Origin: Leptospira sp. GIMC2001
GTDB lineage: Bacteria; Spirochaetota; Leptospiria; Leptospirales; Leptospiraceae
NCBI RefSeq assembly: GCF_028462125.1
Contig: NZ_CP115467.1
Coordinates: forward strand, 248,001 to 312,000
DNA: 64,000 nt
Direction of reading: 5' to 3'
Positions 19,811-28,664 of the stretch are shown one piece after another (within the stretch, counting starts at the first letter, position 1; each line of letters opens with the position of its first letter). The notes beneath the pieces are model-generated. The model ran no database searches. It was given only the letters and a program-made list of their open reading frames with translations, and was not told the origin of the DNA. Both the position numbers and the translations under genes were made by a program.

Positions 19811-20361
19811 TTTGGGTTCTCCTGATTGGGTGAGTAATCTCTTATTCGATCAAAGAAATGGGCTCTTTCTTTTTTGTTCAACTCCAATAATTCATAAGCA
19901 TCGAAATGTTGTCCACCATCCAATTTTCTTACAAAGAATCGAGGAGGCAAAATATGGAAAACACCTTCACCTTTTACATAAGTAATTGATTCGTCGAGTG
20001 AAGTAAGACTACATTGTAGATGGATTTTTCTCTTTTCTTTCTGGATCGGCCATGCTCGAGCAAGCAATTCATTTTCTACCGGAGTCGCCTTTAGAAATTT
20101 ATAGGACATTGTGTCCGTCATTACAATATAGCCTAGATGGAAGCACAAGGCTCCCATCGTCTCATCCATCAGAGTTGATATCACTCCACCATGACTAAAG
20201 CCAGGAGCTCCATTATAATGTCTTGGAAACTTGTAAGTAAATCTTACTTCACCCGATTTATCATCGAATGAAAAATCAGCTTGAAGTCCGTACGGATTGT
20301 TCTTACCGCAACCAAAACAAGTGTCATGATGGATTTCATGTCCCAATAAGGATGGTTTCAT
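19807..20361 (-). CDS. PaaI-type hotdog thioesterase
   Basis: A 184-residue protein with the 4HBT/PaaI hotdog fold: G-F-S-H-G-G-V-I-S-T-L-M-D-E-T-M is the active-site loop and central helix, with Asp and Glu positioned as in acyl-CoA thioesterases. The N-terminus has a distinctive H-D-T-C-F-G-C-G-K-N-N motif before the fold. It probably cleaves acyl- or aryl-CoA thioesters; the substrate is unknown. The CFA-type methyltransferase is 1 bp upstream and the lipoprotein gene overlaps its 3' end. A paralogue with the same C-F-G-C-G motif is at 27637-28146. Confidence 0.85.
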   Translation of the reverse strand: MKPSLLGHEIHHDTCFGCGKNNPYGLQADFSFDDKSGEVRFTYKFPRHYNGAPGFSHGGVISTLMDETMGALCFHLGYIVMTDTMSYKFLKATPVENELLARAWPIQKEKRKIHLQCSLTSLDESITYVKGEGVFHILPPRFFVRKLDGGQHFDAYELLELNKKERAHFFDRIRDYSPNQENPK

Positions 20362-20362
20362 T

Positions 20363-21391
20363 TTACCTCTTTTGAAACAAATAATGGCTTACAATCCATT
20401 CCTGACCACCATTATATCCCCACAACTCTGCACATGCCATAAAGAAAACTTTCCAATACACCCACCATTTAGTGGCATTCTCTTTACCATAGGTATCCTC
20501 TAAGATTGGGAAAATTTTATCTCTATGGGTATACATATTTGCAAGCCAAGCTTCACTTGTTTTCTGATAATGCGTTCCCTCTACAGCCCATTGATTCTCA
20601 ATCAGAAAATCTTTTTGGAAATACAAGAACAGATCGTTCGAAGGCATCTGACCTCCAGTAAAGAAATATTTTGCCATCCAATCAGTATCATCTATGACTT
20701 CAAAAGGATAAGCATAATCTTTATGGGTAAAAATATGAACAAAAAACTTTCCATTGGGTTTGAGATATGTTGCAAGTCTAGCGAAGAGAGCTTCATAATT
20801 CTTCATATGCTCTAACATTTCAACAGAAATGATTCGATCAAATTTTTTACTGGTTTTAAAAACATTCATATCTTGGGTAACAATCTCGAGATTCTTCAAA
20901 CCACGTAACTTTGCTTGTGCGTCAATAAATTGTTTCTGTGTTCTAGAATTGGAAACTCCAAGTATTTTACACTTTGGGAAATGTTCCGCGACATATAGAG
21001 AAACAGAACCCCAACCACATCCAAGATCTAGAACCGTCATCCCGTCTTTGAGTTCCGCTCTTTCGACTGTTAGCTTAAGCATCACTTCTTCGGATTCATC
21101 AAAACTCGTGTTCTCGCTTGGCCAGAAGCCAGAACTGTATTTCATTTTCTTCCCCATAACAAAGCGAAAGAAATCACTTGGAACTTCATAATGCTGTTCA
21201 TTGGCAGCTTCGGTGTGAACAGCTATAGGTGAGTTTTTTAATTCATTCACATATTTAATTTTATGTGCAAGTTGCTCGCTTGCATTTGCCTTTTTTTCTT
21301 GCTTGAGTCTTGTGCTCAAAAGCTGTCTTATCCTCACGCGAATTAACCAATCAGGAAAAATATCCTTCTCTAATAGCTCTTCAATCTTCAA
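20363..21391 (-). CDS. Cyclopropane-fatty-acid synthase-like SAM methyltransferase
   Basis: About 342 residues from a TTG at 21391 with GGAG 9 nt upstream; a longer frame to a TTG at 21460 would collide with the divergent sensor gene. It has the catalytic half of the CFA/mycolic acid synthase family: H-Y-E-V-P-S-D-F-F near the N-terminus, SAM-binding motif V-L-D-L-G-C-G-W-G-S, and S-V-E-M-L-E-H, then Y-F-T-G-G-Q-M-P-S in place of the usual Y-I-F-P-G. The family methylenates or methylates lipid double bonds; close relatives methylate amines (coclaurine type). It heads the operon that leads into moxR-bat-htpG. Confidence 0.8.
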   Translation of the reverse strand: MKIEELLEKDIFPDWLIRVRIRQLLSTRLKQEKKANASEQLAHKIKYVNELKNSPIAVHTEAANEQHYEVPSDFFRFVMGKKMKYSSGFWPSENTSFDESEEVMLKLTVERAELKDGMTVLDLGCGWGSVSLYVAEHFPKCKILGVSNSRTQKQFIDAQAKLRGLKNLEIVTQDMNVFKTSKKFDRIISVEMLEHMKNYEALFARLATYLKPNGKFFVHIFTHKDYAYPFEVIDDTDWMAKYFFTGGQMPSNDLFLYFQKDFLIENQWAVEGTHYQKTSEAWLANMYTHRDKIFPILEDTYGKENATKWWVYWKVFFMACAELWGYNGGQEWIVSHYLFQKR

Positions 21392-21451
21392 AAATTTTAT
21401 CTCCAATTTTTTTTTTATAGAAATTCTCAAGCCAAAACGAAACTTTAATCC

Positions 21452-23674
21452 GTGAAGCAAATTTGTCTGGTTTTATGCATATTCTTTGCCGAATCGTTGG
21501 CGGCAGAAGAGTTCATCAATCTTCGGAGCAATCCAGTTCTGGTTAGAGCTGGATTCGAGCAAGAATGGACCATGCATTTACCTTCACAAGAAGAGAAAAA
21601 GAACTGGATTCAAGTTGACCAAGGTTTTGGGAAATACCATTCCCTTATGGCTCATGCTTTAAAGATTCCAGATCCAAATCCTAGAAGTTTCCTTTCCTTA
21701 GACGACTCAGCCGAAGAAACTTTTTCATATGTTTTTCATTTTTCTTTAGATTCAAATGATTTTGATCAAGATAGATTGTATGGAATACTTCTGGGTTCTG
21801 TTGGAATCCGCTGGCAATGCTATCTGAATGGGAACCTTGTACATGACAAATCGCAAGAAGACTCGAGAAATGTTAGGTTCAATTATCTTTTTCCCATTCC
21901 ATCACAGCACTTGACTGCTGGCGATAATGTTCTCTTGTTCAAAATTATAGGTTCTCGAAGTAATAATATGACGGGCTTTAACTATGCGGAGCCTTATCTA
22001 TTAGGTAAGTATGATTCTCTTGTAAAAATCCAATCAGAGATTCCAATCATCATCATAATCACAATTTTTTTTATGATTGGTCTTTTCCATTTTCTTCTCT
22101 TCTTCAAAAAAAGAAAAGAAATCCATAATTTATTTTATACTTTGTTTTCGTTGTCCTTGAGCGCATTTATCCTATCACGAACAGATTTTATTTCACATTA
22201 TATTCCTGATTCTATGACAATGCATAGAATTCAGGCTTTTACTTTCTATTCTTTGCCCATTCTGGGAATTGGTTTTTTTCGTTCTCTCTTCCAACAGAAG
22301 TTTAATTTTTTTGATAAGGTTATGATCGTTCTAAATCTCTGTTTGATGGTTGCAGTCTTGTTATTCTCTCAGTCTTGGATTTATGACTCAGTAACGGCCT
22401 ATAAATACTTCTTACCTATTCTATCTTTGTACGTCTTGGTGGACCTGGTCGGAAGAGAGTTTATAAAAGATCTGATGAGAAAGGAATCCATTCGACCTGA
22501 CGAAATGGAAAATATTCAACCTATTGGAATGTTCTTTAGAATTCTCTATAGAACGGTTTCTGGCAATCTGCTCATTGGTACGTTTAGTTTCGTTGCCTTT
22601 ATGATTATCGATATAGTTGATATGGGTTTTCTCTATAAAGGTTTATTCCTGAGTCAGTATGGATTCGTTGCGTTTGTCTTTTCGATTGCTTTCTCACTTA
22701 CAAATCGATTTCTCAAAGTCAATGAGATGAATGAAAAATTGAATTCTGAATTGGAATCGAAATTTAAAGAATTAGAATATTCGGATAGAAAATACCGATT
22801 CTTAGTAGAAGGAACAACCGATTTACTTTTTATCCTGAATTCAAAGTATGACATTATATCAATCAATTCTTCCGCTAGGAAATACTTTGGTCTGCGTCCA
22901 GACACTCTCATTGGCAAGAATTTTATTGATCTTTTGTACACCACAAGCAAAGATAAAATGATTATCCATCAATTGGCGGAAGAGAATTTACGCCAACTGA
23001 ATGAAGCGGGAAAGCAAGTTAAATTTCGATCTAGAATTAGGTCCTCCAGCATCCATGAGCCTCTCGAACTTTTCTTCCATATTGAAGCCGTTGATACTGG
23101 TGATAACTTAGAATTCATTGGCAAGGGCAATCGATCCTTTGAAGATTCATTAACTTCTCAGATTGTAAAAGAATCCCAAGTCTATCAGATTGATAATTAT
23201 ATCCTAATGGCAGATGAATTGAGCCAGCGCCTTGTTCGCGTGATTAGCAAAAAGCTTCCTGATTATAAAACAGATGCCATTCGAACTGGACTCAAAGAAA
23301 TGTTAATCAATGCGATTGAACACGGTAATTTAAATATTACCTTCGAAGAAAAATCTCAGCATCTATCCAAAGGAGATTATTTACAATTGATCAATAGTCG
23401 CCAGAAAGATATGATCTATGGATCGAGAAAAGTAAGAGTTGAGTATGAACTGACAGATCATTATGTGAGCTATCTCATATCGGATGAGGGCAACGGTTTT
23501 GATTATAAAGAGCTTATGATGAAAGCCTCTGCCAACCAATCTCTAGGTCGGGAGCATGGCAGAGGAATTATGCTTGCCGAGAATATTTTTGATTCAGTGG
23601 AATATCAGGGCAAAGGCAATAGCGTTTATCTAAAAGTTAACTTTTCGGAAACCAAGGGAAAAAAGCATTCGTAG
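21452..23674 (+). CDS. 7TM-DISM sensor with PAS and RsbW-like ATPase domains
   Basis: A 740-residue membrane sensor with a GTG start and a signal peptide ending A-E-S-L-A-A. The periplasmic part (to about residue 200) is a jelly-roll-like sensing domain (7TMR-DISM type). Roughly seven membrane helices follow (205-425), then a coiled linker, a PAS domain (about 455-565) and a HATPase domain (about 640-735) with N box E-M-L-I-N-A-I-E-H-G-N, G1 box D-E-G-N-G-F and G-R-G-I-M-L-A. No phospho-acceptor His (HisKA) domain is seen, so the ATPase resembles the RsbW/SpoIIAB anti-sigma kinase class rather than a classical histidine kinase. The 3' end overlaps the convergent gene by 38 bp. Confidence 0.75.
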   Translation: MKQICLVLCIFFAESLAAEEFINLRSNPVLVRAGFEQEWTMHLPSQEEKKNWIQVDQGFGKYHSLMAHALKIPDPNPRSFLSLDDSAEETFSYVFHFSLDSNDFDQDRLYGILLGSVGIRWQCYLNGNLVHDKSQEDSRNVRFNYLFPIPSQHLTAGDNVLLFKIIGSRSNNMTGFNYAEPYLLGKYDSLVKIQSEIPIIIIITIFFMIGLFHFLLFFKKRKEIHNLFYTLFSLSLSAFILSRTDFISHYIPDSMTMHRIQAFTFYSLPILGIGFFRSLFQQKFNFFDKVMIVLNLCLMVAVLLFSQSWIYDSVTAYKYFLPILSLYVLVDLVGREFIKDLMRKESIRPDEMENIQPIGMFFRILYRTVSGNLLIGTFSFVAFMIIDIVDMGFLYKGLFLSQYGFVAFVFSIAFSLTNRFLKVNEMNEKLNSELESKFKELEYSDRKYRFLVEGTTDLLFILNSKYDIISINSSARKYFGLRPDTLIGKNFIDLLYTTSKDKMIIHQLAEENLRQLNEAGKQVKFRSRIRSSSIHEPLELFFHIEAVDTGDNLEFIGKGNRSFEDSLTSQIVKESQVYQIDNYILMADELSQRLVRVISKKLPDYKTDAIRTGLKEMLINAIEHGNLNITFEEKSQHLSKGDYLQLINSRQKDMIYGSRKVRVEYELTDHYVSYLISDEGNGFDYKELMMKASANQSLGREHGRGIMLAENIFDSVEYQGKGNSVYLKVNFSETKGKKHS

Positions 23675-24422
23675 TTCGCTGGTATTCCCGAAATAAGTCT
23701 CCCTTAGATTGCAACGAATATTTCTCAGCAAAAGGAACTCCAGAAAAGTAAACAAGCAATAGATACATTAAGATTGCTGGAAGAAAACCTATAAAATGAT
23801 AAGATCCCGCTACCATTGATAGCCCAACCCAGATTACCCATTCAAAAAAATAGTTTGGGTGCCTTGTGTATTTCCATAATCCCTTTTTACAGACTTGCCC
23901 TTTATTGGATTTATCTTTTATAAAGCTGGATAATTGATTGTCTGCAATGGTCTCGCCTAACTGTCCAACGATAAATAAAACAACCCCTGCATACGCAAGG
24001 CAACCGGGATCAGAATCAGCATAGATGAATAGAGCTAAGAAAGGAGCTGTAAGGATTAGAGCAAGCAGTCCCTGGAACAGAAATACATTGGTGAAGAATT
24101 TGCGGTGAACCGCGTCACCATAGTCTGCACGAAATGCATTGTATCTCTTATCTTCCGCATGCCCTGGCTGAATTCTTGTGAAGAACAAAAAAATTGCCAA
24201 TCGAAATCCCCAGATGGCAACAAGAATAAAGAGTAGCAATCGTGCATTGAGGTTGGCATCTGATAAGTACGCATACACACCAACTATGGCCGCGATCACA
24301 AGCCCCCAACCTACATCAATAACACCATAATTATTTCTTGATCGTCCCCATGACCAAAACAAAACCATCATAAAAAGTGAAGTGGCAAAGCCTGGAAGAA
24401 CCATTTCCAATAGTATATTCAT
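23637..24422 (-). CDS. DUF1295 membrane protein, steroid reductase-like
   Basis: A 261-residue integral membrane protein with about six to seven helices. The DUF1295 signature is present: G-V-I-D-V-G-W-G near the N-terminus, and K-K-G-L-W-K-Y-T-R-H-P-N-Y-F-F-E-W followed by the C-terminal Y-F-S-G-V-P. This C-terminal half resembles steroid 5-alpha reductases and isoprenylcysteine methyltransferases, which bind NADPH or SAM. The substrate is unknown, perhaps a lipid. AGAGG is 5 nt ahead of the ATG. It overlaps the sensor gene tail to tail. Confidence 0.82.
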   Translation of the reverse strand: MNILLEMVLPGFATSLFMMVLFWSWGRSRNNYGVIDVGWGLVIAAIVGVYAYLSDANLNARLLLFILVAIWGFRLAIFLFFTRIQPGHAEDKRYNAFRADYGDAVHRKFFTNVFLFQGLLALILTAPFLALFIYADSDPGCLAYAGVVLFIVGQLGETIADNQLSSFIKDKSNKGQVCKKGLWKYTRHPNYFFEWVIWVGLSMVAGSYHFIGFLPAILMYLLLVYFSGVPFAEKYSLQSKGDLFREYQRTTNAFFPWFPKS

Positions 24423-24464
24423 AATAACCTCTATGGGAATTAGACATTTCTAATTCGATCGGTA

Positions 24465-25667
24465 TTACAATATAGATTGAAAAACCGCTTTGGTTACCAA
24501 AAAGGTGCCAATGCTTGAACCAATTTGCGGAAGCATAAAAACCAAAAATATTCTAATCACTCGATTTTTCCAATATCCAGTAAATCGTTCTGAATCTATA
24601 GAAATATTCTCGAAGTCTTCGGCGGTCGGTTTGCGAAACCAGGATTCAGAAAGGGCTGCGACCCAACCTGGCTTAATGATTGGATTGAAATTTCCTAAGG
24701 GTGCAGCAAGAACTGCAAGCAATAAGGATACAGGGTGAGCGAGTGCAATCAGCGCACCAATTCCAGCTAACGTCGATTTCACGATAATCCAAGACCAGAT
24801 TAGATCGGTGCCAACTTTTGCTCCTCCTTTCCAGAAAGCGAGTGAGAATAGAGCTATAAAAAACATTGGAAATAGAATGACTTTGGCCTTATCCCACCAA
24901 GTCTTAGCAGGCACGATATCCAATTCTTGTATGTCACTGTCTTCTTCTATATGAGTAATGATTCCATTCAAATGTCCAGCACCCACAATCGCGAGAAGCT
25001 TTTTGGAACCGACAGCTGCGTCACGTATTCTTTGGGCAAGATATTGATCTCTCTCATCGATGATGACTCGTTTGACTTTTGCATAACGGTTCGGAATCTG
25101 AGAGAACAGATCGTTTAGCACATCTTCGCTTTTCATTTCCTCAATCTTCTCTTCGCTCACATTCTCTTTTACGAAAAGAGAGGTAATCAAAGCACTCAAA
25201 AGATACATTTTGGAAAATCCACCGACCGTTCCCCATGCCCTTTTGAGAGTGGTTTGAATTTCTCTATCTATAGGAATCAATTTGGCACCATATACAGTTG
25301 CTTGATCCATTCCCTCTCTAAGCTCATCTCCTGGTCTAATTTCTCCATGTCCCATTTTCTTCTGAAAAGAACTGAGGATTAAGGAGGACATGAGAAGATA
25401 CATTTTCCTCTCTTTGAAAACTTTGAAGACATCTAATTTTTTGAAATAGTCCGGATCTTTGATTGAGCGAATTCGGGATTCACAAAGCTCTACGCAGATC
25501 GTGTCGGGTTTTATAATCTCGGCTAGTCTCTTGACTTCTTTTACGCTCTCTTCGCTTACGTGTGCCGTTCCCAAAATTGTAACCTGGCAATCACCAATTT
25601 GTAATTCCCGAGTCGGTTCTCTAGAATCTATGACTTTTTTATTTTTTTTTGTTGAATTCATATCCAT
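24465..25667 (-). CDS. TraB/PrgY family membrane protein
   Basis: About 400 residues from the ATG at 25667 (GTG, TTG and a later ATG are near alternatives). The N-terminal TraB domain has V-T-I-L-G-T-A-H-V-S with a conserved His, C-V-E-L-C-E-S-R and, near residue 230, V-G-A-G-H-L-N-G-I. The C-terminal third holds about four membrane helices. The family includes PrgY, which blocks peptide pheromone activity in enterococci, and GumN-like putative metalloproteases; here the GxxH and GxH motifs suggest hydrolase activity. No pheromone system is visible nearby. It is divergent from cheD with about 75 bp between. Confidence 0.85.
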   Translation of the reverse strand: MDMNSTKKNKKVIDSREPTRELQIGDCQVTILGTAHVSEESVKEVKRLAEIIKPDTICVELCESRIRSIKDPDYFKKLDVFKVFKERKMYLLMSSLILSSFQKKMGHGEIRPGDELREGMDQATVYGAKLIPIDREIQTTLKRAWGTVGGFSKMYLLSALITSLFVKENVSEEKIEEMKSEDVLNDLFSQIPNRYAKVKRVIIDERDQYLAQRIRDAAVGSKKLLAIVGAGHLNGIITHIEEDSDIQELDIVPAKTWWDKAKVILFPMFFIALFSLAFWKGGAKVGTDLIWSWIIVKSTLAGIGALIALAHPVSLLLAVLAAPLGNFNPIIKPGWVAALSESWFRKPTAEDFENISIDSERFTGYWKNRVIRIFLVFMLPQIGSSIGTFLVTKAVFQSIL

Positions 25668-25741
25668 CACTATCAATCTCGAAGGTAGTATTCCTATTTA
25701 AGGACTAGTCTTCTAAATCTTCATTTTGAAACCATCACATT

Positions 25742-26248
25742 ATGCTCGGTAAAAACGATAAATTAATCAACGTTGGCATTGCCGATATCAAATTTGGCAA
25801 GGCACCAGAAATCTTAAGAACAACCCTTGGGTCTTGTATTGGAATCGTTTTTTACGATCCAGATAAACAAATAGGAGCACTTTCTCATATCATGCTTGCC
25901 AAAGACCCAACTGGCAAGGACTCTGAGAAAAATCCATTCAAATATGGTGAATCCGCACTACCTATACTAGTCAAAGAAATGGAAAAGAATGGAAGTTCCA
26001 TTGGAAGCTTCAATGCTCGGATTTTTGGTGGAGCATCAATGTTTAAGGGAATCAACTCAAGCTTTCTTCAAAATATCGGTGAACAGAACATAGCCGTTGT
26101 TAGAGAGTTTCTTGCTAAGAATAATATTCCTATTATTGTAGAAGATGTCGCTGGTCATGATGGAAGAACGATCAGCCTATATCTGGACGATGGACGGATA
26201 CTTCTCAAGAAAGGCGGATCTGAGAAGTATCTTTACAAGGTTAGGTAA
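25742..26248 (+). CDS. cheD: Chemoreceptor glutamine deamidase CheD
   Basis: A 168-residue protein with the CheD active site: Cys32 in L-G-S-C-I-G-I and His49 in A-L-S-H-I-M-L, plus [11 protein letters not shown]. CheD deamidates glutamines on chemoreceptor signalling domains and can interact with CheC. No other che gene adjoins it; a chemoreceptor lies 13 kb away at 39268-41826. The HDOD gene starts 7 bp after its stop, so the two are probably co-transcribed. Confidence 0.93.
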   Translation: MLGKNDKLINVGIADIKFGKAPEILRTTLGSCIGIVFYDPDKQIGALSHIMLAKDPTGKDSEKNPFKYGESALPILVKEMEKNGSSIGSFNARIFGGASMFKGINSSFLQNIGEQNIAVVREFLAKNNIPIIVEDVAGHDGRTISLYLDDGRILLKKGGSEKYLYKVR

Positions 26249-26255
26249 ATCATCT

Positions 26256-27107
26256 ATGAAAGAAAAAATTGACGAAGTATTACAAGATGTTAATAAACTA
26301 CCCGCGATATCATCCGTTGTAACTAAGGTTCTTCAGATGGTTCAGAATCCGGATGTCAAGATTCAAGAATTGTCTGAAGAAATTTCAAAAGATCCGGCAA
26401 TCACTGCTTCCGTAATAAAGCTTTCTAATTCTGCTTATTATCGAGCATCGAAACCAATTCGCACTGTTTCTGAAGCATTAATGACTTTGGGAACAAAAAC
26501 TGTAAAAGAAATCATCCTACTCACTGCCGCGAAAGGAATTCTCAAAAAAGATCTTCCAGGTTATCAGATTGAAGGGGATCAAATGTGGTTGCAATCCATT
26601 CTTGTTGCAGAACTTGCATCAAGAATTGTCGCTCATAAGAAAATCAATCTGGGAAAAGACTTGGTTTTTACAGCAGGATTGTTATGCAATGTTGGCAAGA
26701 TCGTTCTCGCTCAATTTTTTCAACCATTACTATTCAAGCTTAAAGCTGAGATTGAAGAATCCAATGAACCCTTCCCTGTAATTGAAAAAAAATATCTTGG
26801 CTACACGCATATGGAGATCAGTGAAAAATTGCTTCGAAATTGGAATTTTCCTGAGGATTTGATTGATGTTGTTGCTAACTATACCAACCCTGAAAATGCA
26901 AAACTAGTTCCTCTGCTCGTTTCAGTTATACATATAGCCTACGCGATTTGTATTGTATCTGGAATTGGAATTGATATAGGTGGAATCAGTATTCCCATCT
27001 CACCAATAGCACTTGAACAAACTGGGATCACAGATAAAGATATAGAAATGTATTTTATGAAAATCCCAGAGATCGAAAAGCACTTAACCGATCTGTTGAC
27101 AACATGA
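26256..27107 (+). CDS. HDOD-domain signalling protein
   Basis: About 283 residues from the ATG at 26256; the frame opens upstream inside cheD but those residues are cheD shadow. The HDOD domain spans most of the protein: L-P-A-I-S-S-V-V, S-K-D-P-A-I-T-A-S-V-I-K-L-S-N-S and R-T-V-S-E-A-L-M-T-L-G. HDOD proteins are HD-related but usually lack metal ligands, and act as scaffolds in signalling, motility or cyclic-di-GMP pathways. Its place between cheD and aroK (ATGA overlap with the latter) suggests a chemotaxis-linked role, which is inference. Confidence 0.88.
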   Translation: MKEKIDEVLQDVNKLPAISSVVTKVLQMVQNPDVKIQELSEEISKDPAITASVIKLSNSAYYRASKPIRTVSEALMTLGTKTVKEIILLTAAKGILKKDLPGYQIEGDQMWLQSILVAELASRIVAHKKINLGKDLVFTAGLLCNVGKIVLAQFFQPLLFKLKAEIEESNEPFPVIEKKYLGYTHMEISEKLLRNWNFPEDLIDVVANYTNPENAKLVPLLVSVIHIAYAICIVSGIGIDIGGISIPISPIALEQTGITDKDIEMYFMKIPEIEKHLTDLLTT

Positions 27108-27643
27108 ACAGTATTGCTTTGATCGGACCGAGAGGTGTCGGTAAATCCAAAATTTCCAAACGAATCGGTAAAAAATTAGATTTTCCTGTTCTATCAACTG
27201 ACTCAATCGCAGTATATGAATTAGGTGGTATTTCAATTTCACAATTCGTAACGGAGAAATGCAACGGCGATTGGCGAGCATTCCGAGATCTAGAATTCCA
27301 AATTTTGACAAAATTAGAAAATGCAAAAGGAATAGTTCTCGATTGTGGCGGTGGTATCATTTTTGATCTTGATAAAGATGGCAATGAAATTGTAAGCGAA
27401 AGAAAGTTAAATCTCCTCAGAAAAATTGCGAAGGTTGTTTTCCTAGATGATGATGTAAAAGATTTGGTTGAGAAAGTGGTCGGTGATAAATCTCGTCCGG
27501 ATCTTTCTAAATCTGAGCACTATGAACAAATTCTAAAGCGCCGCCTCCCCCTGTATAAAGATGCTGCACACTATCGCCTGCACTTAGGTGGAATGAAAAA
27601 AGAGGAAGCTGCTTCGAGAATCGTTGAATTGGTTTCTTACTGA
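27104..27643 (+). CDS. aroK: Shikimate kinase
   Basis: A 179-residue P-loop kinase that phosphorylates shikimate in the chorismate pathway. Residues 8-15 are the Walker A motif G-P-R-G-V-G-K-S. Shikimate-binding positions are present: the Asp in S-T-D-S, Arg in W-R-A-F-R-D-L-E and the G-G-G loop in L-D-C-G-G-G-I-I. The lid Arg is in K-S-R-P-D-L, and a second Arg is in Y-K-D-A-A-H-Y-R. Its start overlaps the HDOD stop by 4 bp and its 3' end overlaps the convergent thioesterase gene by 7 bp. Confidence 0.88.
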   Translation: MNSIALIGPRGVGKSKISKRIGKKLDFPVLSTDSIAVYELGGISISQFVTEKCNGDWRAFRDLEFQILTKLENAKGIVLDCGGGIIFDLDKDGNEIVSERKLNLLRKIAKVVFLDDDVKDLVEKVVGDKSRPDLSKSEHYEQILKRRLPLYKDAAHYRLHLGGMKKEEAASRIVELVSY

Positions 27644-28146
27644 GCAAGCACTACTGTCTCAAATTCTTGCAAAAAGTCTTCATCCAAAAATCCGAACTTA
27701 CGAATTCCTTCCGGAGTAAACAAAGCGATAACTCCTTCAGCACGTGCGACAACTTCTGATTTACTATTCTTTAATTCGGCTATGACAATTACTTCTTTTT
27801 TTGAATTCTTTGCTGAATCATCTGAAGGGGATATGATTCTTCCTTCACATAATACTGATTCACCGACAAAAACAGGTTTGATATAATCTACTTTCATACT
27901 TTTGGTTAGAATGTATGTTCTGTTTAGATATATTACTGTCCATGCCATAGTCTCATCGAGAATGGTTGCTGTAATTCCGCCGTGAGTAAGATTCGCCCAA
28001 CCTGCCATTCTTTCTGGAATCAGAAAATGAGTCCGTACAATATGTTCATCTGACTCAAACACCAATTTCATTCCGATCTCATTCGCAGGACCGCAACCGA
28101 AGCATTTTTTAGTTTCTAGATTCTTGATTGTTTTCCAGTTATTCAT
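27637..28146 (-). CDS. PaaI-type hotdog thioesterase, second copy
   Basis: A 169-residue hotdog-fold protein with the active-site segment L-T-H-G-G-I-T-A-T-I-L-D-E-T-M-A-W and the N-terminal C-F-G-C-G-P-A-N-E motif. It is a paralogue of 19807-20361 (same Cys motif, same H-G-G-[VI] and D-E-T-M), though otherwise divergent. It probably hydrolyses a CoA thioester. Its ATG shares a base with the stop of the FlgO-like gene (TGATG), so it is the third gene of a three-gene unit with an outer-membrane barrel. Confidence 0.82.
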   Translation of the reverse strand: MNNWKTIKNLETKKCFGCGPANEIGMKLVFESDEHIVRTHFLIPERMAGWANLTHGGITATILDETMAWTVIYLNRTYILTKSMKVDYIKPVFVGESVLCEGRIISPSDDSAKNSKKEVIVIAELKNSKSEVVARAEGVIALFTPEGIRKFGFLDEDFLQEFETVVLAQ

Positions 28147-28664
28147 CAGTTAATAACAAGAAAAATCTCTTCGGCTTTTAGAATCAATCCCGATTCTATA
28201 TCGATCAATCTAGCATTCAGAAAAACACCATTTCGATATTTATACAAAATTCCTGTAACCAAACCGTCAACATTTAAGGTTTTGCCAATTTTCTTCATCG
28301 TGTCTTGATCGACATCTGCATCTAAGTTCAATTTGTTCGCTTTTAATATTTTTCCATGAATTCCGCGATCCAGAATACTAAAGTCGCTCTGCTTAACCAA
28401 TTCTGTTGTTATTTTTTCGGCAAGCAATTCACCAAGACGATTGTCCTTCTCTCCTGCTTTGCTATCTCGATCGGTAAAAGTCATAACCAAAACACGTTTA
28501 CCTTTGAGGCGAAATCCGCTCTCACTCAGTGACTTGGCTATGTATTCAATAGGAGTTGGTGGTTGTGGTCTGGATACTGTTCTTACCTGCTCTTCGTCAG
28601 GATAACAAAAGTTTGCTGCAAGGAAAATACTGATAAATAAAAAAGCTCTCAAACAATAATTCAA
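28146..28664 (-). CDS. FlgO-like secreted protein
   Basis: A 172-residue protein starting with TTG at 28664 (TTGA overlap with the upstream stop, GGAAG upstream). A signal peptide ends near N-F-C-Y, where the Cys could be a lipidation site. The domain R-L-G-E-L-L-A-E-K-I-T-T-E-L followed by S-I-L-D-R and A-R-L-I-D-I-E-S-G matches the FlgO/CsgG-like fold, which occurs in outer-membrane-associated proteins tied to flagella or curli export. In spirochaetes the flagella are periplasmic, so a different envelope role is possible. The neighbouring outer-membrane barrel gene supports an envelope function. Confidence 0.75.
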   Translation of the reverse strand: MNYCLRAFLFISIFLAANFCYPDEEQVRTVSRPQPPTPIEYIAKSLSESGFRLKGKRVLVMTFTDRDSKAGEKDNRLGELLAEKITTELVKQSDFSILDRGIHGKILKANKLNLDADVDQDTMKKIGKTLNVDGLVTGILYKYRNGVFLNARLIDIESGLILKAEEIFLVIN

